Notes: generated by a model not told the origin, from the sequence alone. Counted from the stretch's first letter, positions 6,979 to 15,922 are shown. The stretch is DNA of 64,000 nucleotides from Opacimonas immobilis (GCF_048282545.1 NZ_CP182485.1:1-64000); one strand, 5' to 3'. Translations and numbers: made by a program.

Positions 6979-7995
6979 GGATAGACTCGACTCATAACGT
7001 GATCTGGGTTTTTATAACGTTTCCCTTTAGGCAAGTTTTTAAATGACATCTTTTGTCCAAAACTACCAAATCTATACGGCACAAAACCCATATATTTAGG
7101 ATGTGTTAAACCTACATTATGCAAAGACTCATGCCCAGCCATCCATTGAGTATTTCTATTGTTACCGAATGCAGCATGGTCCGTTGCTACGTTGATGGTT
7201 GTACCACCAACTACAGCATTTCCAAAATTACCGTTAATATCACTGGTTGAAACCGCATTTGCCATGTGCCCACCTGAGCCATCATCATTTAACTTTGCAG
7301 CTCCGGCATCAAGGTCGTTTGCCATAGAGTTTAGCTCTGAGGCTGAATAGCCATCTCCATTAGTTGCTCCATCTTCTAGTCCTGCCGCCTCTTCACGCAT
7401 TGATGCAGCACTTGCGGTCATATCTGAAGCTGCTTGTTTTTGAGCTGCATCAAATTGCTCCCATTGCTCATCCGTCCAACCACTTCCTCGACCATACATA
7501 CCCGTTGGGTCAACCATATTAATAGGATCATTCCCCACATATGCATACAGATTCATCTGATCTTCATAACCAATAGGGTCAGTTTGCAGGAATCGCCCAA
7601 GCTTTGGATGATAAATCCGTGCTTTGTAGTAGTATAATTGTAACTCGTTTAAATACAATTGCCCCGTATAGGCAAACAAGGTGTTATTAATGCCAGCAGG
7701 CACACCAAAAGCATCGTATTGATTGACCTGCGATACTTTGCTATTGCTCAGATTGCTCACCGCAATGACACTGCGTTGGTAATTGGCATGTAAGTATTGA
7801 GTGGCACTGTAACTTGCTGCTGCGCCTTGGTATTGGATGAGCGGCTCATCGATTTGATCGGAGTGAATAAATCGCGCGGTGATATTGTTATTGCCATCCG
7901 TTGTGGCAATTAGCGCATCCCTTGCAAATACATAGTAACTCGTTTTGTCATTGATAATGGTCTTGTATAAACGCCCATTTAGATCGTAGGTAAAA
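6975..7995 (-). pseudogene. RHS-family C-terminal tail with HExxH toxin domain, 5'-truncated at a tRNA gene
   Basis: The minus-strand frame is open from a stop inside the tRNA (8034-8036) to 6975. From 7995 it reads typical RHS repeat and core sequence (FTYDLNGRLYK, YQRSVIA, YKARIYHPKLGRFLQTDPIGY, NLYAYVGNDPINMVDPTG). The core ends with DPTG, after which RHS proteins carry a variable toxin tip. The tip here (about 145 residues) has an Ala/Gly/Asp-rich linker and ends with HESLHNVGLTH, the metzincin-type HExxHxxGxxH zinc motif. A full RHS protein needs roughly a thousand more N-terminal residues. No ATG exists in the extended frame; the only usable start is GTG 7760. It is therefore an orphan or displaced tip, probably not made as a complete toxin. 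Confidence 0.8.
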
Positions 7996-8072
7996 TGGTG
8001 GCCCGACCCCGACTTGAACGGGGGACCTGCCGATTATGAGTCGGATGCTCTAACCAACTGAGCTATCGGGCC
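7996..8072 (-). tRNA. tRNA with CAU anticodon, probably tRNA-Ile2 (or elongator Met)
   Basis: The minus strand folds as a full cloverleaf: acceptor GGCCCGA / TCGGGCC, D arm GCTC...GAGC, anticodon loop CTCATAA, T arm with TTCAAGT, and an encoded CCA end. The CAU anticodon is shared by Met and lysidine-modified Ile2 tRNAs. The C4-G69 and C5-G68 pairs are features known to favour the Ile2 modifying enzyme TilS, so I lean to tRNA-Ile2. The 3' end abuts the RHS tail, which is typical for an integrase attachment site. Confidence 0.95.
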
Positions 8073-8104
8073 ATTGAGAGGTTCAGCACAGAAGTGCGGG
8101 TCGC

Positions 8105-8133
8105 ATTATAAGGACATTTACAGGCGTTGTCAT
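8105..8133 (-). promoter_or_regulatory. Strong promoter of the tRNA gene
   Basis: The minus strand carries ATGACA (8128-8133), a 17-base spacer and a perfect TATAAT (8105-8110), followed by a GC-rich discriminator (GCGACCC) of the kind seen at stringently controlled stable-RNA promoters. Transcription should start near 8098. Confidence 0.8.
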
Positions 8134-8286
8134 CACAGAATTGTGAAATCCTACACAAAAACCCAATCACCAACATATCAGCCTGATTATAATTAAAGAG
8201 ATCATTGAACACTTTTACTAGGTGAATTGGCATTCCTGAATTATGATTGCTTTAAAAATATTTCATTACTTTAACAAGGACAGAGA

Positions 8287-9192
8287 ATGCGAATTGGTAT
8301 TTTATCGCGCAATCCCAACCTCTATTCCACTCGCCGACTGCGTGAAGCGGCTGAGCTGAAAGGCCATGTAATCGACATCATCGATACCATGCATTGCTAC
8401 ATGGATATTACCAGTGCCAAACCATCGGTTCGCTATAAAGGACGTGCATTACCTCATTATGATGCGATCATTCCTCGCATTGGTGCATCGGTTACGTTCT
8501 ATGGTACCTCGGTCGTGCGTCAATTTGAGATGATGGGTACCTATTCCATTAATGAGTCGGTTGCGATCAGTCGTTCTCGTGACAAGCTGCGTTCATTACA
8601 GTTACTTTCTCGCAAAGGCATTGGTATGCCGCGTACCGGGTTTGCCAACCATCCAGACAGGATTGACGATTTGATCAAAAATGTTGGCGGTGCGCCTGTG
8701 GTCATAAAATTACTCGAGGGCACCCAAGGTATTGGCGTGGTACTCGCTGATACCAATAAAGCAGCAACGGCCATCATTGAAGCCTTTATGGGGCTGAATG
8801 CCAACATTCTGGTTCAAGAATATATTAAAGAAGCTGGTGGTGCAGACATTCGTTGTCTGGTCGTCGGAGGCAAGGTCATTGCCGCGATGAAGCGTCAAGC
8901 CCCTCCAGGAGAGTTTCGCTCTAATCTTCATCGAGGTGGTACTGCAAGTTTGGTAAGACTTTCTCCTGCTGAACGTAAAACGGCTGTTGATGCAGCCAAA
9001 ACCATGGGCTTAAACATGGCTGGAGTCGATATTTTGCGCTCGAATCACGGCCCTGTGGTAATGGAGGTGAATTCATCTCCAGGCTTAGAAGGCATTGAAA
9101 AAGCGACCGGCAAAGACGTGGCAGGTATGATCATTGATTTTATTGCCAAATCTGCCAAACCCAACGCCACCAAGACTCGAGGCAAAGGCTAG
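8287..9192 (+). CDS. rimK: Ribosomal protein S6--L-glutamate ligase RimK
   Basis: A 301-residue ATP-grasp enzyme that adds glutamate residues to the C-terminus of ribosomal protein S6. Its length equals the family norm. The N-terminus (MRIGILSRNPNLYSTRRL) and the segments PRIGASVTFYGT, SRDKLRSLQLL, VIKLLEGTQGIGV, LVQEYIKEAGGADIRC and VVMEVNSSPGLEGIE are characteristic. The last holds the metal-binding Glu/Asn residues. A RNA-binding/poly-Glu role is also known for the family. It is the first gene of a three-gene operon, and its stop overlaps the next GTG by one base (TAGTG). Confidence 0.97.
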   Translation: MRIGILSRNPNLYSTRRLREAAELKGHVIDIIDTMHCYMDITSAKPSVRYKGRALPHYDAIIPRIGASVTFYGTSVVRQFEMMGTYSINESVAISRSRDKLRSLQLLSRKGIGMPRTGFANHPDRIDDLIKNVGGAPVVIKLLEGTQGIGVVLADTNKAATAIIEAFMGLNANILVQEYIKEAGGADIRCLVVGGKVIAAMKRQAPPGEFRSNLHRGGTASLVRLSPAERKTAVDAAKTMGLNMAGVDILRSNHGPVVMEVNSSPGLEGIEKATGKDVAGMIIDFIAKSAKPNATKTRGKG

Positions 9193-10211
9193 TGAAAATC
9201 GCCCCTTTAACGATTGCGGGACAGACCATTAACGCTGGGGAAACGGTTCGATTGGGGTTGGAGATGCCCCCACTCTACACGGATACAAGCATGCACATCC
9301 CCATTGAGGTAAGACGTGGAAAACGCGCTGGCCCGATTATGTTTGTGAGTGCAGCCATCCACGGGGATGAGTTAAATGGGATTGAAATCATCAATCGTCT
9401 ACAAAAAAGTCGCTCGATTAAGAACCTAAAAGGCACTTTGATTACGGTACCCATGGTCAATGTATACGGTGTGCTGAATCAAAGTCGTTATTTGCCAGAC
9501 CGGCGCGATCTGAATCGCTGTTTTCCGGGTAGTCGCAAAGGCTCACTTGGTGGTCGTATTGCGCATCTTTTCGTCGAGGAAATTATTAAAAAATGTGATG
9601 TCGGTATTGATTTGCACACCGGAGCGATTCATCGCTCGAATTTACCTCAAATACGAGCTAACTGTGATGATGCTGAAACGTTGGAGATGGCAAAAGCTTT
9701 TGGTATGCCGGTCATTTTGAACGCTGATTTACGGGATGGATCCATGCGCGAAACCGCTAGCGAGCTTGGTGCCAAAGTGTTGTTGTATGAAGCTGGTGAA
9801 GCCTTGCGTTACGATGAATTTTCGATTCGAGCTGGTGTTAAAGGGATCATCAATGTGATGCGTCAAATCGGTATGCTCAATAAGGTCAAGCGCAAGGGGC
9901 ACCCAATTGCACCATTCATCGCTCGGCAAAGTGGCTGGGTGCGCGCAAATGAAAGTGGCTTAATCAATCATCATGCTCAACTTGGCGATCATGTGAGTAA
10001 AGGCGAAGTGCTAGGCACTATCGCCAATCCTTATGGCGATGTATTGGACAAAATCCTCTCTCCCTCGGAGGGGGTTGTGATTGGCAAACAAAATATCCCG
10101 CTTACTCAAGAAGGGGAGGCGGTCTATCACATTGCGTATTTTCATAAACCCGATACCGTGGCAGAACACGTCGAACTGCTGCAAGATAATTTGGATACGG
10201 TAACACGATGA
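9192..10211 (+). CDS. Succinylglutamate desuccinylase/aspartoacylase-family protein
   Basis: A 339-residue zinc-dependent amidohydrolase of the AstE/aspartoacylase (M14-like) family. The zinc ligands are visible as His57 and Glu60 in AAIHGDELNGIE and His142 in DLHTG; DRRDLNRCFPG and the catalytic Glu in LLYEAGE also fit. The C-terminal part (residues 240-330) resembles a lipoyl/biotinyl-like beta barrel. The substrate is unknown. It starts with GTG inside the rimK stop and its own stop overlaps the following ATG, so the three genes are translationally coupled. A role in the rimK pathway, for example acting on glutamylated tails, is only suggested by this context. Confidence 0.88.
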   Translation: MKIAPLTIAGQTINAGETVRLGLEMPPLYTDTSMHIPIEVRRGKRAGPIMFVSAAIHGDELNGIEIINRLQKSRSIKNLKGTLITVPMVNVYGVLNQSRYLPDRRDLNRCFPGSRKGSLGGRIAHLFVEEIIKKCDVGIDLHTGAIHRSNLPQIRANCDDAETLEMAKAFGMPVILNADLRDGSMRETASELGAKVLLYEAGEALRYDEFSIRAGVKGIINVMRQIGMLNKVKRKGHPIAPFIARQSGWVRANESGLINHHAQLGDHVSKGEVLGTIANPYGDVLDKILSPSEGVVIGKQNIPLTQEGEAVYHIAYFHKPDTVAEHVELLQDNLDTVTR

Positions 10212-10651
10212 ACAAAACCATCATTGGGGCAATTGAACAGTGCAATTTGCCCAAATTAGCCATCAAAGGCTTACATATTCGCGTTGATACTGGCGCCGCC
10301 ACCTCATCTTTGCATGTCGATAATATCGAAGAATTTGAAAAAGACGGCATACCGTGGGTCAGTTTTGACATCCACCCTGACTATCACGATGTCAAACGAG
10401 TCGTGCGCCGTGAAGCACCGGTGGTATCTCGCAAAATCGTCAAAAGCTCAACTGCGACCCGCGAAAGACGGTTTGTGATAACGACCCCGATAACGATGAA
10501 TGACACCACTTGGGACATCCAATTGACCCTCACCGATCGCTCGAACATGACGTATTTGATGTTACTTGGACGTGAAGCGATGCAAGACCGCTTTATTGTG
10601 GATCCAAGTATTGAGTATATTCTGGGGCGCTTTGCTACAGAAGATAACTAA
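10208..10651 (+). CDS. Retropepsin-like / putative ATP-dependent zinc protease family protein (RimB-like)
   Basis: A 147-residue protein with the aspartic-protease signature VDTGAATSSLH (Asp27) and the paired segment MLLGREAM near the C-terminus. This is the family annotated as putative ATP-dependent zinc protease (PF05618 type), now thought to be retropepsin-like. Related genes accompany rimK in other gammaproteobacteria, where the name rimB is used; I am only moderately sure that the name applies here. It ends the operon, with its ATG overlapping the previous stop. Confidence 0.85.
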   Translation: MNKTIIGAIEQCNLPKLAIKGLHIRVDTGAATSSLHVDNIEEFEKDGIPWVSFDIHPDYHDVKRVVRREAPVVSRKIVKSSTATRERRFVITTPITMNDTTWDIQLTLTDRSNMTYLMLLGREAMQDRFIVDPSIEYILGRFATEDN

Positions 10652-10744
10652 ATTCAGCTCTTAAATAGGTAATTTGTCACTTTGTCCAAGCTTTAGCTAT
10701 CGCCAGGTTTACTTGGAATGATAACGCGTATGGTGCGCCAAGGG

Positions 10745-11611
10745 CTATTGGTTACCATGCTGATTTTGCACCGTTTTCTTTTGGCGAAAGTACAAGACGA
10801 TACCTACTCCACCCAAAATTGAAATGCTAGCAATGCTCAAACGCAATGTCAGCATTTCATCCAATAATACAACTCCAGCAACGGCCGCAATGACCGGGAC
10901 ACTGAGTTGTAAACTGGCCGCTGTACTGGCTTTCATGCTTGGCAACACTGCATACCAAATTGCATAGCCTACACCTGATGTGATCGCACCTGATAATACC
11001 GCATAGATCACGCCATACCCATCCAAGGTTGCATAACTCAAGCCAATCACACTTAATACCAGCGCAAATGGAATACTGTAAATAAAATTTAGAGCCGTCG
11101 TTTGCGTTGGATCACCCCCTTGTTGCCCGCGTAAGGTATACAAGGCCCACGCTATGCCTGAACCTATCATCAACATTGCACTGGTCAGGGGCGGAGCCGT
11201 TACCCCAGGTAAAAACAAATAAACCAAGCCCAACCAGGCCATAACAAAGCCGAGCCATTGCGGTTTTGAGAAGCGGTCACCTTTCCACCAACTCAAACTC
11301 AACATGGTGAGTTGCACCGTCGCAAACAAAATTAACGCCCCAGTGCCCGCTGATAGACCTATGTAAGAGAGCGAAAAACAAATCGCATAGACAAATAACC
11401 ACAAAGCCGAACGCCAGCTTTTTTGCGAATAAATTAAGCTCTGCCGCTTAACCAAGTATACAATAAGTAGCAGACACAACGCGCCAGAAACCAAGCGGAT
11501 TGTGGTAAACGATACTGGATCGATATTAGTTTCATACAAAGCTATTCGGCACAGTAACGAATTTCCAGCAAACGCTAGAAGCGCCAAAATGGTTAAGATA
11601 ATTAGTCGCAT
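10745..11611 (-). CDS. EamA/DMT-family transporter
   Basis: A 288-residue inner membrane protein with ten predicted hydrophobic helices in two EamA repeats (for example LIILTILALLAFAGNSLLCRIAL and AGTGALILFATVQLTMLSLSWW; GSGIAWALYTLRGQ and GVGYAIWYAVLPSMKASTAA). This family exports small metabolites or amino acids; the substrate cannot be told. The start at 11611 has AAGGAG seven bases upstream. Two overlapping inverted repeats sit directly before the ribosome binding site, and the large zinc peptidase gene is divergent. Confidence 0.92.
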   Translation of the reverse strand: MRLIILTILALLAFAGNSLLCRIALYETNIDPVSFTTIRLVSGALCLLLIVYLVKRQSLIYSQKSWRSALWLFVYAICFSLSYIGLSAGTGALILFATVQLTMLSLSWWKGDRFSKPQWLGFVMAWLGLVYLFLPGVTAPPLTSAMLMIGSGIAWALYTLRGQQGGDPTQTTALNFIYSIPFALVLSVIGLSYATLDGYGVIYAVLSGAITSGVGYAIWYAVLPSMKASTAASLQLSVPVIAAVAGVVLLDEMLTLRLSIASISILGGVGIVLYFRQKKTVQNQHGNQ

Positions 11612-11619
11612 AACATCTC

Positions 11620-11650
11620 CTTTACAGTATTTGTAAAGCTTTGTTACAAA
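11620..11650 (-). promoter_or_regulatory. Overlapping palindromes before the EamA transporter
   Basis: CTTTACA (11620-11626) and TGTAAAG (11632-11638) form one 7-bp inverted repeat. TTTGTAA (11630-11636) and TTACAAA (11644-11650) form another that overlaps it. The first touches the AAGGAG ribosome binding site of the transporter gene. This looks like an operator for a dimeric repressor or a pair of sites. Confidence 0.5.
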
Positions 11651-11733
11651 CTAAGCAATGATTAGTTAGTCGTAGGGGTAGGCATTTGTGGATTGACTCA
11701 TTAGTATATTTGCAGCAAAAATGGAGAATGTAC

Positions 11734-14427
11734 ATGAAGAATATGAGTTTAACCGCCATTGCGGTTGCCCTAGCCCTGTCGCTATCCCCCCAAATTTTAG
11801 CCACCGAGTTACTCGCTGAAGATGCTCCGAAACCACCGAAAGCCGAAAGCTCCAAAGCTCAGGAAGAAGGTGAACAAGCCGAAAAAAACGAAGAAGAAGA
11901 AGACGAGGAGGATGACGCAGAGAAAGAAGAAAAAAAAGAAACCTTTGCGGACAAAGTCAAAGATCTTGACCACCTCCCTGGTTATTTAGAAATTTATCGC
12001 GACCCTAAAACTGGCTCTGCAAAACTGAGTTTGAGCAAAGACCAGCTTGATACTCCAATTCTATACTTTGCCAAAACCGTCAATGGTGTGGTGGACGTAC
12101 GTCATTTTGTCGGAGCATATCGCACCGAGCGTTTAATTGAATTTCGTCAGTACTTTGATCGTCTTGATGTTGTGGCGGTGAATGACTTTTTCTATTTCGA
12201 TCCAGAAAATGCTCTTAGCAAGGCGTCTCACGCCAATACATCAGATGCGATTTTGGTGACCACTAAGATCGAATTTGATGAAGAAGGCAAAATCCTTGTC
12301 AATTTAGATGATATTTTGTTGAATCAAAATGTGCATCGTATTCAGCCTTACCCAAGTCGCAACCCCAAAGTGGAAAAAGAACGCTTCAAACTCGGCAAGC
12401 TTTCAAAGAATAAAACTCGCCTAAACAGCGTAAACAATTTCCCTGAAAATACGCACGTTACTGTGGATTATGTGTTTGAAAACCCTACCCCGCGCAACTG
12501 GGGCACTGGCGGTAATGCCGATCCCCGTTTTACCACCATTAGCTTGCAACACGCTTTTGTAAAGTTACCGGAGAACAATTTTGAACCTCGTGTAGATGAT
12601 GCGCGTGTTGGCTATTTTGGTACGTACAAAGACGACCAAACTACACCTGATACCACACCGTATCGCGACTACATCACGCGCTGGCATTTAGAGAAAAAAG
12701 ACCCAACTGCAGAGGTATCTGACCCAGTCAAACCCATAACATGGTGGATTGAAAACACCACACCTGTCGAGTGGCGTGAGACTATCAAAGAAGGGGTGTT
12801 AGCGTGGAACTCTGCGTTTGAAAAGGCCGGAATTAGCAACGCGTTAGAAGTCAAGATTCAGCCCGACGATGCAGATTGGTCTGCCGAAGATGTTCGTTAT
12901 AACGTCTTACGCTGGACGAGCTCTCCACGCCCTCCGTTTGGCGGCTACGGTCCAAGTCTAGCAAACCCTCAAACAGGGGAAATCATTGCTGCAGACATCA
13001 TGCTTGAATACGTATTTATGACCAATCGTTGGTTGTATGAAGGTATGTTCACGCAAGGTACGATGTTGAATGACAATGACGCACACGATGCGCATGATCA
13101 CAATTCGTTAATGAACGCCTGGGCTGAAGAGACGTTACATTGCTCAAAAGGCCACGAAATCAATATGGGCGTGGCATTAGGTCAGATGATCGGCGGCCAA
13201 AGCACCACTGATATCTATGACCTAGACAATAATGAGATTTTGCGTCAAGGCTTATTACACCTTACTTTACACGAAGTGGGTCACACTCTTGGCCTGAATC
13301 ACAACATGATGGCCTCGCAATTATATTCGCCCAAAGACGTGCATAATGCAGACATCACACAAGGAGCCATCACAGGATCGGTCATGGATTATGCCCCAAT
13401 CAATCTTGCGCCAGTGGGTGTTGAGCAAGGCGATTACTATGATTACGCGCCAGGGCCTTATGATGATTGGGCCATTTATTATGGTTACTCTCCCGCACTG
13501 GATGATCCAGAAGAAGAAGCCAAACGCCTAGAGTCTATTTTGCAAAAATCGACGCAAAAAGCACTCGCCTTTGGTAATGATGCCGATGACATGCGTGCAC
13601 CTGGCCGCCACATCGACCCTCGGATCATGACCGGTGATATGTCGAGCGATGCCGTGACCTATGCTGAGCAATACATAGAGCGTTTACACTTTGAGGCCAA
13701 AACGCTTAAAGACAAAGTGTTACAGCCAGGCGAAAGTCATCAAGATTTGGTGGTAGCGGCCAATATCATTGTCGGCAGCATGGGGACCCAAGCCAACGTG
13801 ATGTCTCGCTATGTTGGTGGTGTTTACATCAATCGTGCGGTGGTGGGCCAAGAAGGATATGACCAGCCGTTTACGCCAGTCCCACGTGAGAAGCAAGTAC
13901 AGGCAATGCAAGCGCTCAATAAGCATATTTTTGCACCTGATGCGATTGCTGACTTAGAGCCGCTTTTTGCGTTTTTACAAAAGCAACGTCGTGGATTTAG
14001 TCACTACGGCAACAACGAAGATCCAAAGCCACACTCCATGTTATTGCGCATGCAGTCTCGTGTGATGGACCATCTGCTCCACCCAAATGTCATGATGCGG
14101 ATCACTGACAGCACTCGCTATGGAAACGAATATCCATTAGCCGATATGCTCAATGATTTAACTGATGCGGTGTTTAAAGCGGATATTCGTGGCGATGTGA
14201 ATACGTATCGTCAAATGTTACAAGTGGCCTACGTTGAACGTCTAATTGCCATTGCAGGATTAGAAAAGCCAAGTAAGCATGATTTGATCAGTCAAGCGAC
14301 CGCAACTTATATCTTGCAAGAGTTAAATGATACGTTAAAAATCAATCGTGGGGATACCGCGACTAAGATTCATCGGAACTTCTTAAAAGACCGCATGAAC
14401 CGAGCGTTTCACAAATCGAAAACTTAA
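11734..14427 (+). CDS. Secreted zinc-dependent metallopeptidase (DUF5117/DUF4953 type)
   Basis: An 897-residue protein. ATG 11734 is chosen because GGAGA lies about eight bases upstream and MKNMSLTAIAVALALSLSPQILA then forms a clean signal peptide. A charged, low-complexity linker rich in Glu and Lys follows (about residues 30-75). The catalytic domain contains LTLHEVGHTLGLNHN around residues 510-525, the metzincin HExxHxxGxxH motif, with a downstream SVMDYAP that fits the Met-turn. The arrangement matches the DUF5117-DUF4953 family of large zinc peptidases in marine Proteobacteria and Bacteroidetes. It is probably periplasmic or secreted. It is monocistronic, with a strong terminator after it. 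Confidence 0.93.
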   Translation: MKNMSLTAIAVALALSLSPQILATELLAEDAPKPPKAESSKAQEEGEQAEKNEEEEDEEDDAEKEEKKETFADKVKDLDHLPGYLEIYRDPKTGSAKLSLSKDQLDTPILYFAKTVNGVVDVRHFVGAYRTERLIEFRQYFDRLDVVAVNDFFYFDPENALSKASHANTSDAILVTTKIEFDEEGKILVNLDDILLNQNVHRIQPYPSRNPKVEKERFKLGKLSKNKTRLNSVNNFPENTHVTVDYVFENPTPRNWGTGGNADPRFTTISLQHAFVKLPENNFEPRVDDARVGYFGTYKDDQTTPDTTPYRDYITRWHLEKKDPTAEVSDPVKPITWWIENTTPVEWRETIKEGVLAWNSAFEKAGISNALEVKIQPDDADWSAEDVRYNVLRWTSSPRPPFGGYGPSLANPQTGEIIAADIMLEYVFMTNRWLYEGMFTQGTMLNDNDAHDAHDHNSLMNAWAEETLHCSKGHEINMGVALGQMIGGQSTTDIYDLDNNEILRQGLLHLTLHEVGHTLGLNHNMMASQLYSPKDVHNADITQGAITGSVMDYAPINLAPVGVEQGDYYDYAPGPYDDWAIYYGYSPALDDPEEEAKRLESILQKSTQKALAFGNDADDMRAPGRHIDPRIMTGDMSSDAVTYAEQYIERLHFEAKTLKDKVLQPGESHQDLVVAANIIVGSMGTQANVMSRYVGGVYINRAVVGQEGYDQPFTPVPREKQVQAMQALNKHIFAPDAIADLEPLFAFLQKQRRGFSHYGNNEDPKPHSMLLRMQSRVMDHLLHPNVMMRITDSTRYGNEYPLADMLNDLTDAVFKADIRGDVNTYRQMLQVAYVERLIAIAGLEKPSKHDLISQATATYILQELNDTLKINRGDTATKIHRNFLKDRMNRAFHKSKT

Positions 14428-14445
14428 TCTAGGTTAGAAAATTGG

Positions 14446-14475
14446 AAAGGGGCTGAAGATTCAGCCCCTTTTTTG
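14446..14475. terminator. Bidirectional Rho-independent terminator
   Basis: AAAGGGGCTGAA at 14446-14457 pairs with TTCAGCCCCTTT at 14460-14471, followed by more T on the plus strand and preceded by A on the other side. It sits between the convergent zinc peptidase and hldE genes and can serve both. Confidence 0.9.
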
Positions 14476-14488
14476 TCTATTTGACAAG

Positions 14489-15922
14489 TTACTCGCCCGT
14501 TATCTGCTTGATGATCGCAGTAGTAGATACCCCTTCTTCAAAATGCATGATTTTGACTTCACCACCATTGGCAATCACCTCAGCCCCACCTGCAATTTGC
14601 TCTACGGTATAATCCCCTCCTTTGACCAAGATATCTGGCAACACCTCAGCAATCAATGCCTGTGGCGTATCTTCCCCAAATGGCACGACAAAATCCACAG
14701 CGCCTAACCCAGCCAATACCGCCATCCGACGCGAGACATTGTTCACCGGCCGACCTGCGCCCTTTAAGCGAGTAACCGAAGCATCGTCATTGACCGCCAC
14801 AATCAAACGATCGCCTAATTTTGCCGCTGCTTGTAAATACGATACATGACCTGCATGTAAAATATCAAAGCATCCATTGGTCATTACCACTTTTTTGCCT
14901 TGTGCTTGTAACTGACGAACGGTATACACAAGTTGCTCGGCATTCATAACACCACTGTCTTCGTGCACCACATCTTGTATCGCTAATGATAATTCAGTTG
15001 GAGATACGGTTGATGTTCCAAGCTTACCCACCACGATGCTTGCGGCTTGGTTTGCTAACACACATGCCTGATTTAATTCCAAGCCAACGGCAACGCCTAG
15101 CGCAAGGGTCGCGACAACCGTATCACCAGCTCCGGTCACATCATAAACTTCTTTGGCTTTGGCCGGTAAGTGATAATCAGGGCCCTGTGAAAACAACGAC
15201 ATGCCATGTTCCGAACGCGTGACCAAAATATGTTCGAGAGCCAATTGCTCACGCAAAGCTTGTGCTTTGGTGCTCAACTCACTTTCACTATTAACAGAAC
15301 CTTGAATTTGTTGGAATTCAGACATATTCGGGGTAATCAACATTGCCCCGCGATAGCCACTGTAATCAGTGCCTTTGGGATCAACAACCACTGGCACTTG
15401 TGCTTGCTTTGCGAGTGCAATCAAAGACGCTGCATCACTTAATGTGCCTTTGGCGTAATCAGAGAGTACCAACACATCAACATCGCCTAATACCGCTGCG
15501 ACTTGTTGCGTCAATACGGATTTATCTACCTGAGCAAATGACTCTTCAAAATCCAAACGCAATAACTGTTGGTTGCGACTCATGACTCGTAATTTGGTGA
15601 TGGTATCCATACCATCAACAAAAGCAAAATGACAGGTCACCCCATGAGCTGACAAACGCTCCTCTAGGATTTTAGCCGCCTCATCCGCAGCGCCTTCTCG
15701 CGCTCCACACAGGCCAACCAAATGCACTTGTGCACCCAATGAAGCTGCGTTAATGGCCACATTTGCAGCCCCGCCCGGCCTAGCTTCATGGTCATTGACT
15801 TTCACCACAGGTACTGGTGCTTCTGGTGAAATCCGGCCAGTATCGCCACTGTAATAGCGGTCAAGCATGATATCGCCGACAATCATAATACGGGTGTTCT
15901 GAAAAGACGGTAAATGAACCAT
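14489..15922 (-). CDS. hldE: Bifunctional heptose 7-phosphate kinase / heptose 1-phosphate adenylyltransferase HldE
   Basis: A 477-residue cytoplasmic enzyme making ADP-heptose for the lipopolysaccharide inner core. The N-terminal domain (about 1-320) is a PfkB/ribokinase-type kinase with GGAANVAINAA near the start and the anion hole/catalytic DVTGAGDTVVATLALG. The C-terminal domain (about 345-477) is a cytidylyltransferase-like fold with TNGCFDILHAGHVSYL, the HxGH signature. I chose ATG 15922 because MVHLPSFQNTRIMIVGDIMLDRY aligns with known HldE N-termini; a TTG at 15934 would add four residues. The gene is close to glnE, as in enterobacteria, though here the two are divergent with one gene between. 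Confidence 0.96.
   Translation of the reverse strand: MVHLPSFQNTRIMIVGDIMLDRYYSGDTGRISPEAPVPVVKVNDHEARPGGAANVAINAASLGAQVHLVGLCGAREGAADEAAKILEERLSAHGVTCHFAFVDGMDTITKLRVMSRNQQLLRLDFEESFAQVDKSVLTQQVAAVLGDVDVLVLSDYAKGTLSDAASLIALAKQAQVPVVVDPKGTDYSGYRGAMLITPNMSEFQQIQGSVNSESELSTKAQALREQLALEHILVTRSEHGMSLFSQGPDYHLPAKAKEVYDVTGAGDTVVATLALGVAVGLELNQACVLANQAASIVVGKLGTSTVSPTELSLAIQDVVHEDSGVMNAEQLVYTVRQLQAQGKKVVMTNGCFDILHAGHVSYLQAAAKLGDRLIVAVNDDASVTRLKGAGRPVNNVSRRMAVLAGLGAVDFVVPFGEDTPQALIAEVLPDILVKGGDYTVEQIAGGAEVIANGGEVKIMHFEEGVSTTAIIKQITGE

Noticed and set aside
7434..7637. Plus-strand frame opposite the RHS tail
   Set aside because: It is antisense to clear RHS core sequence.
1..8000. CRISPR array or retron in the accessory region
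   Set aside because: No regularly spaced repeats and no reverse transcriptase motif (YxDD) were seen; the polymerase-like motifs are of a different kind.
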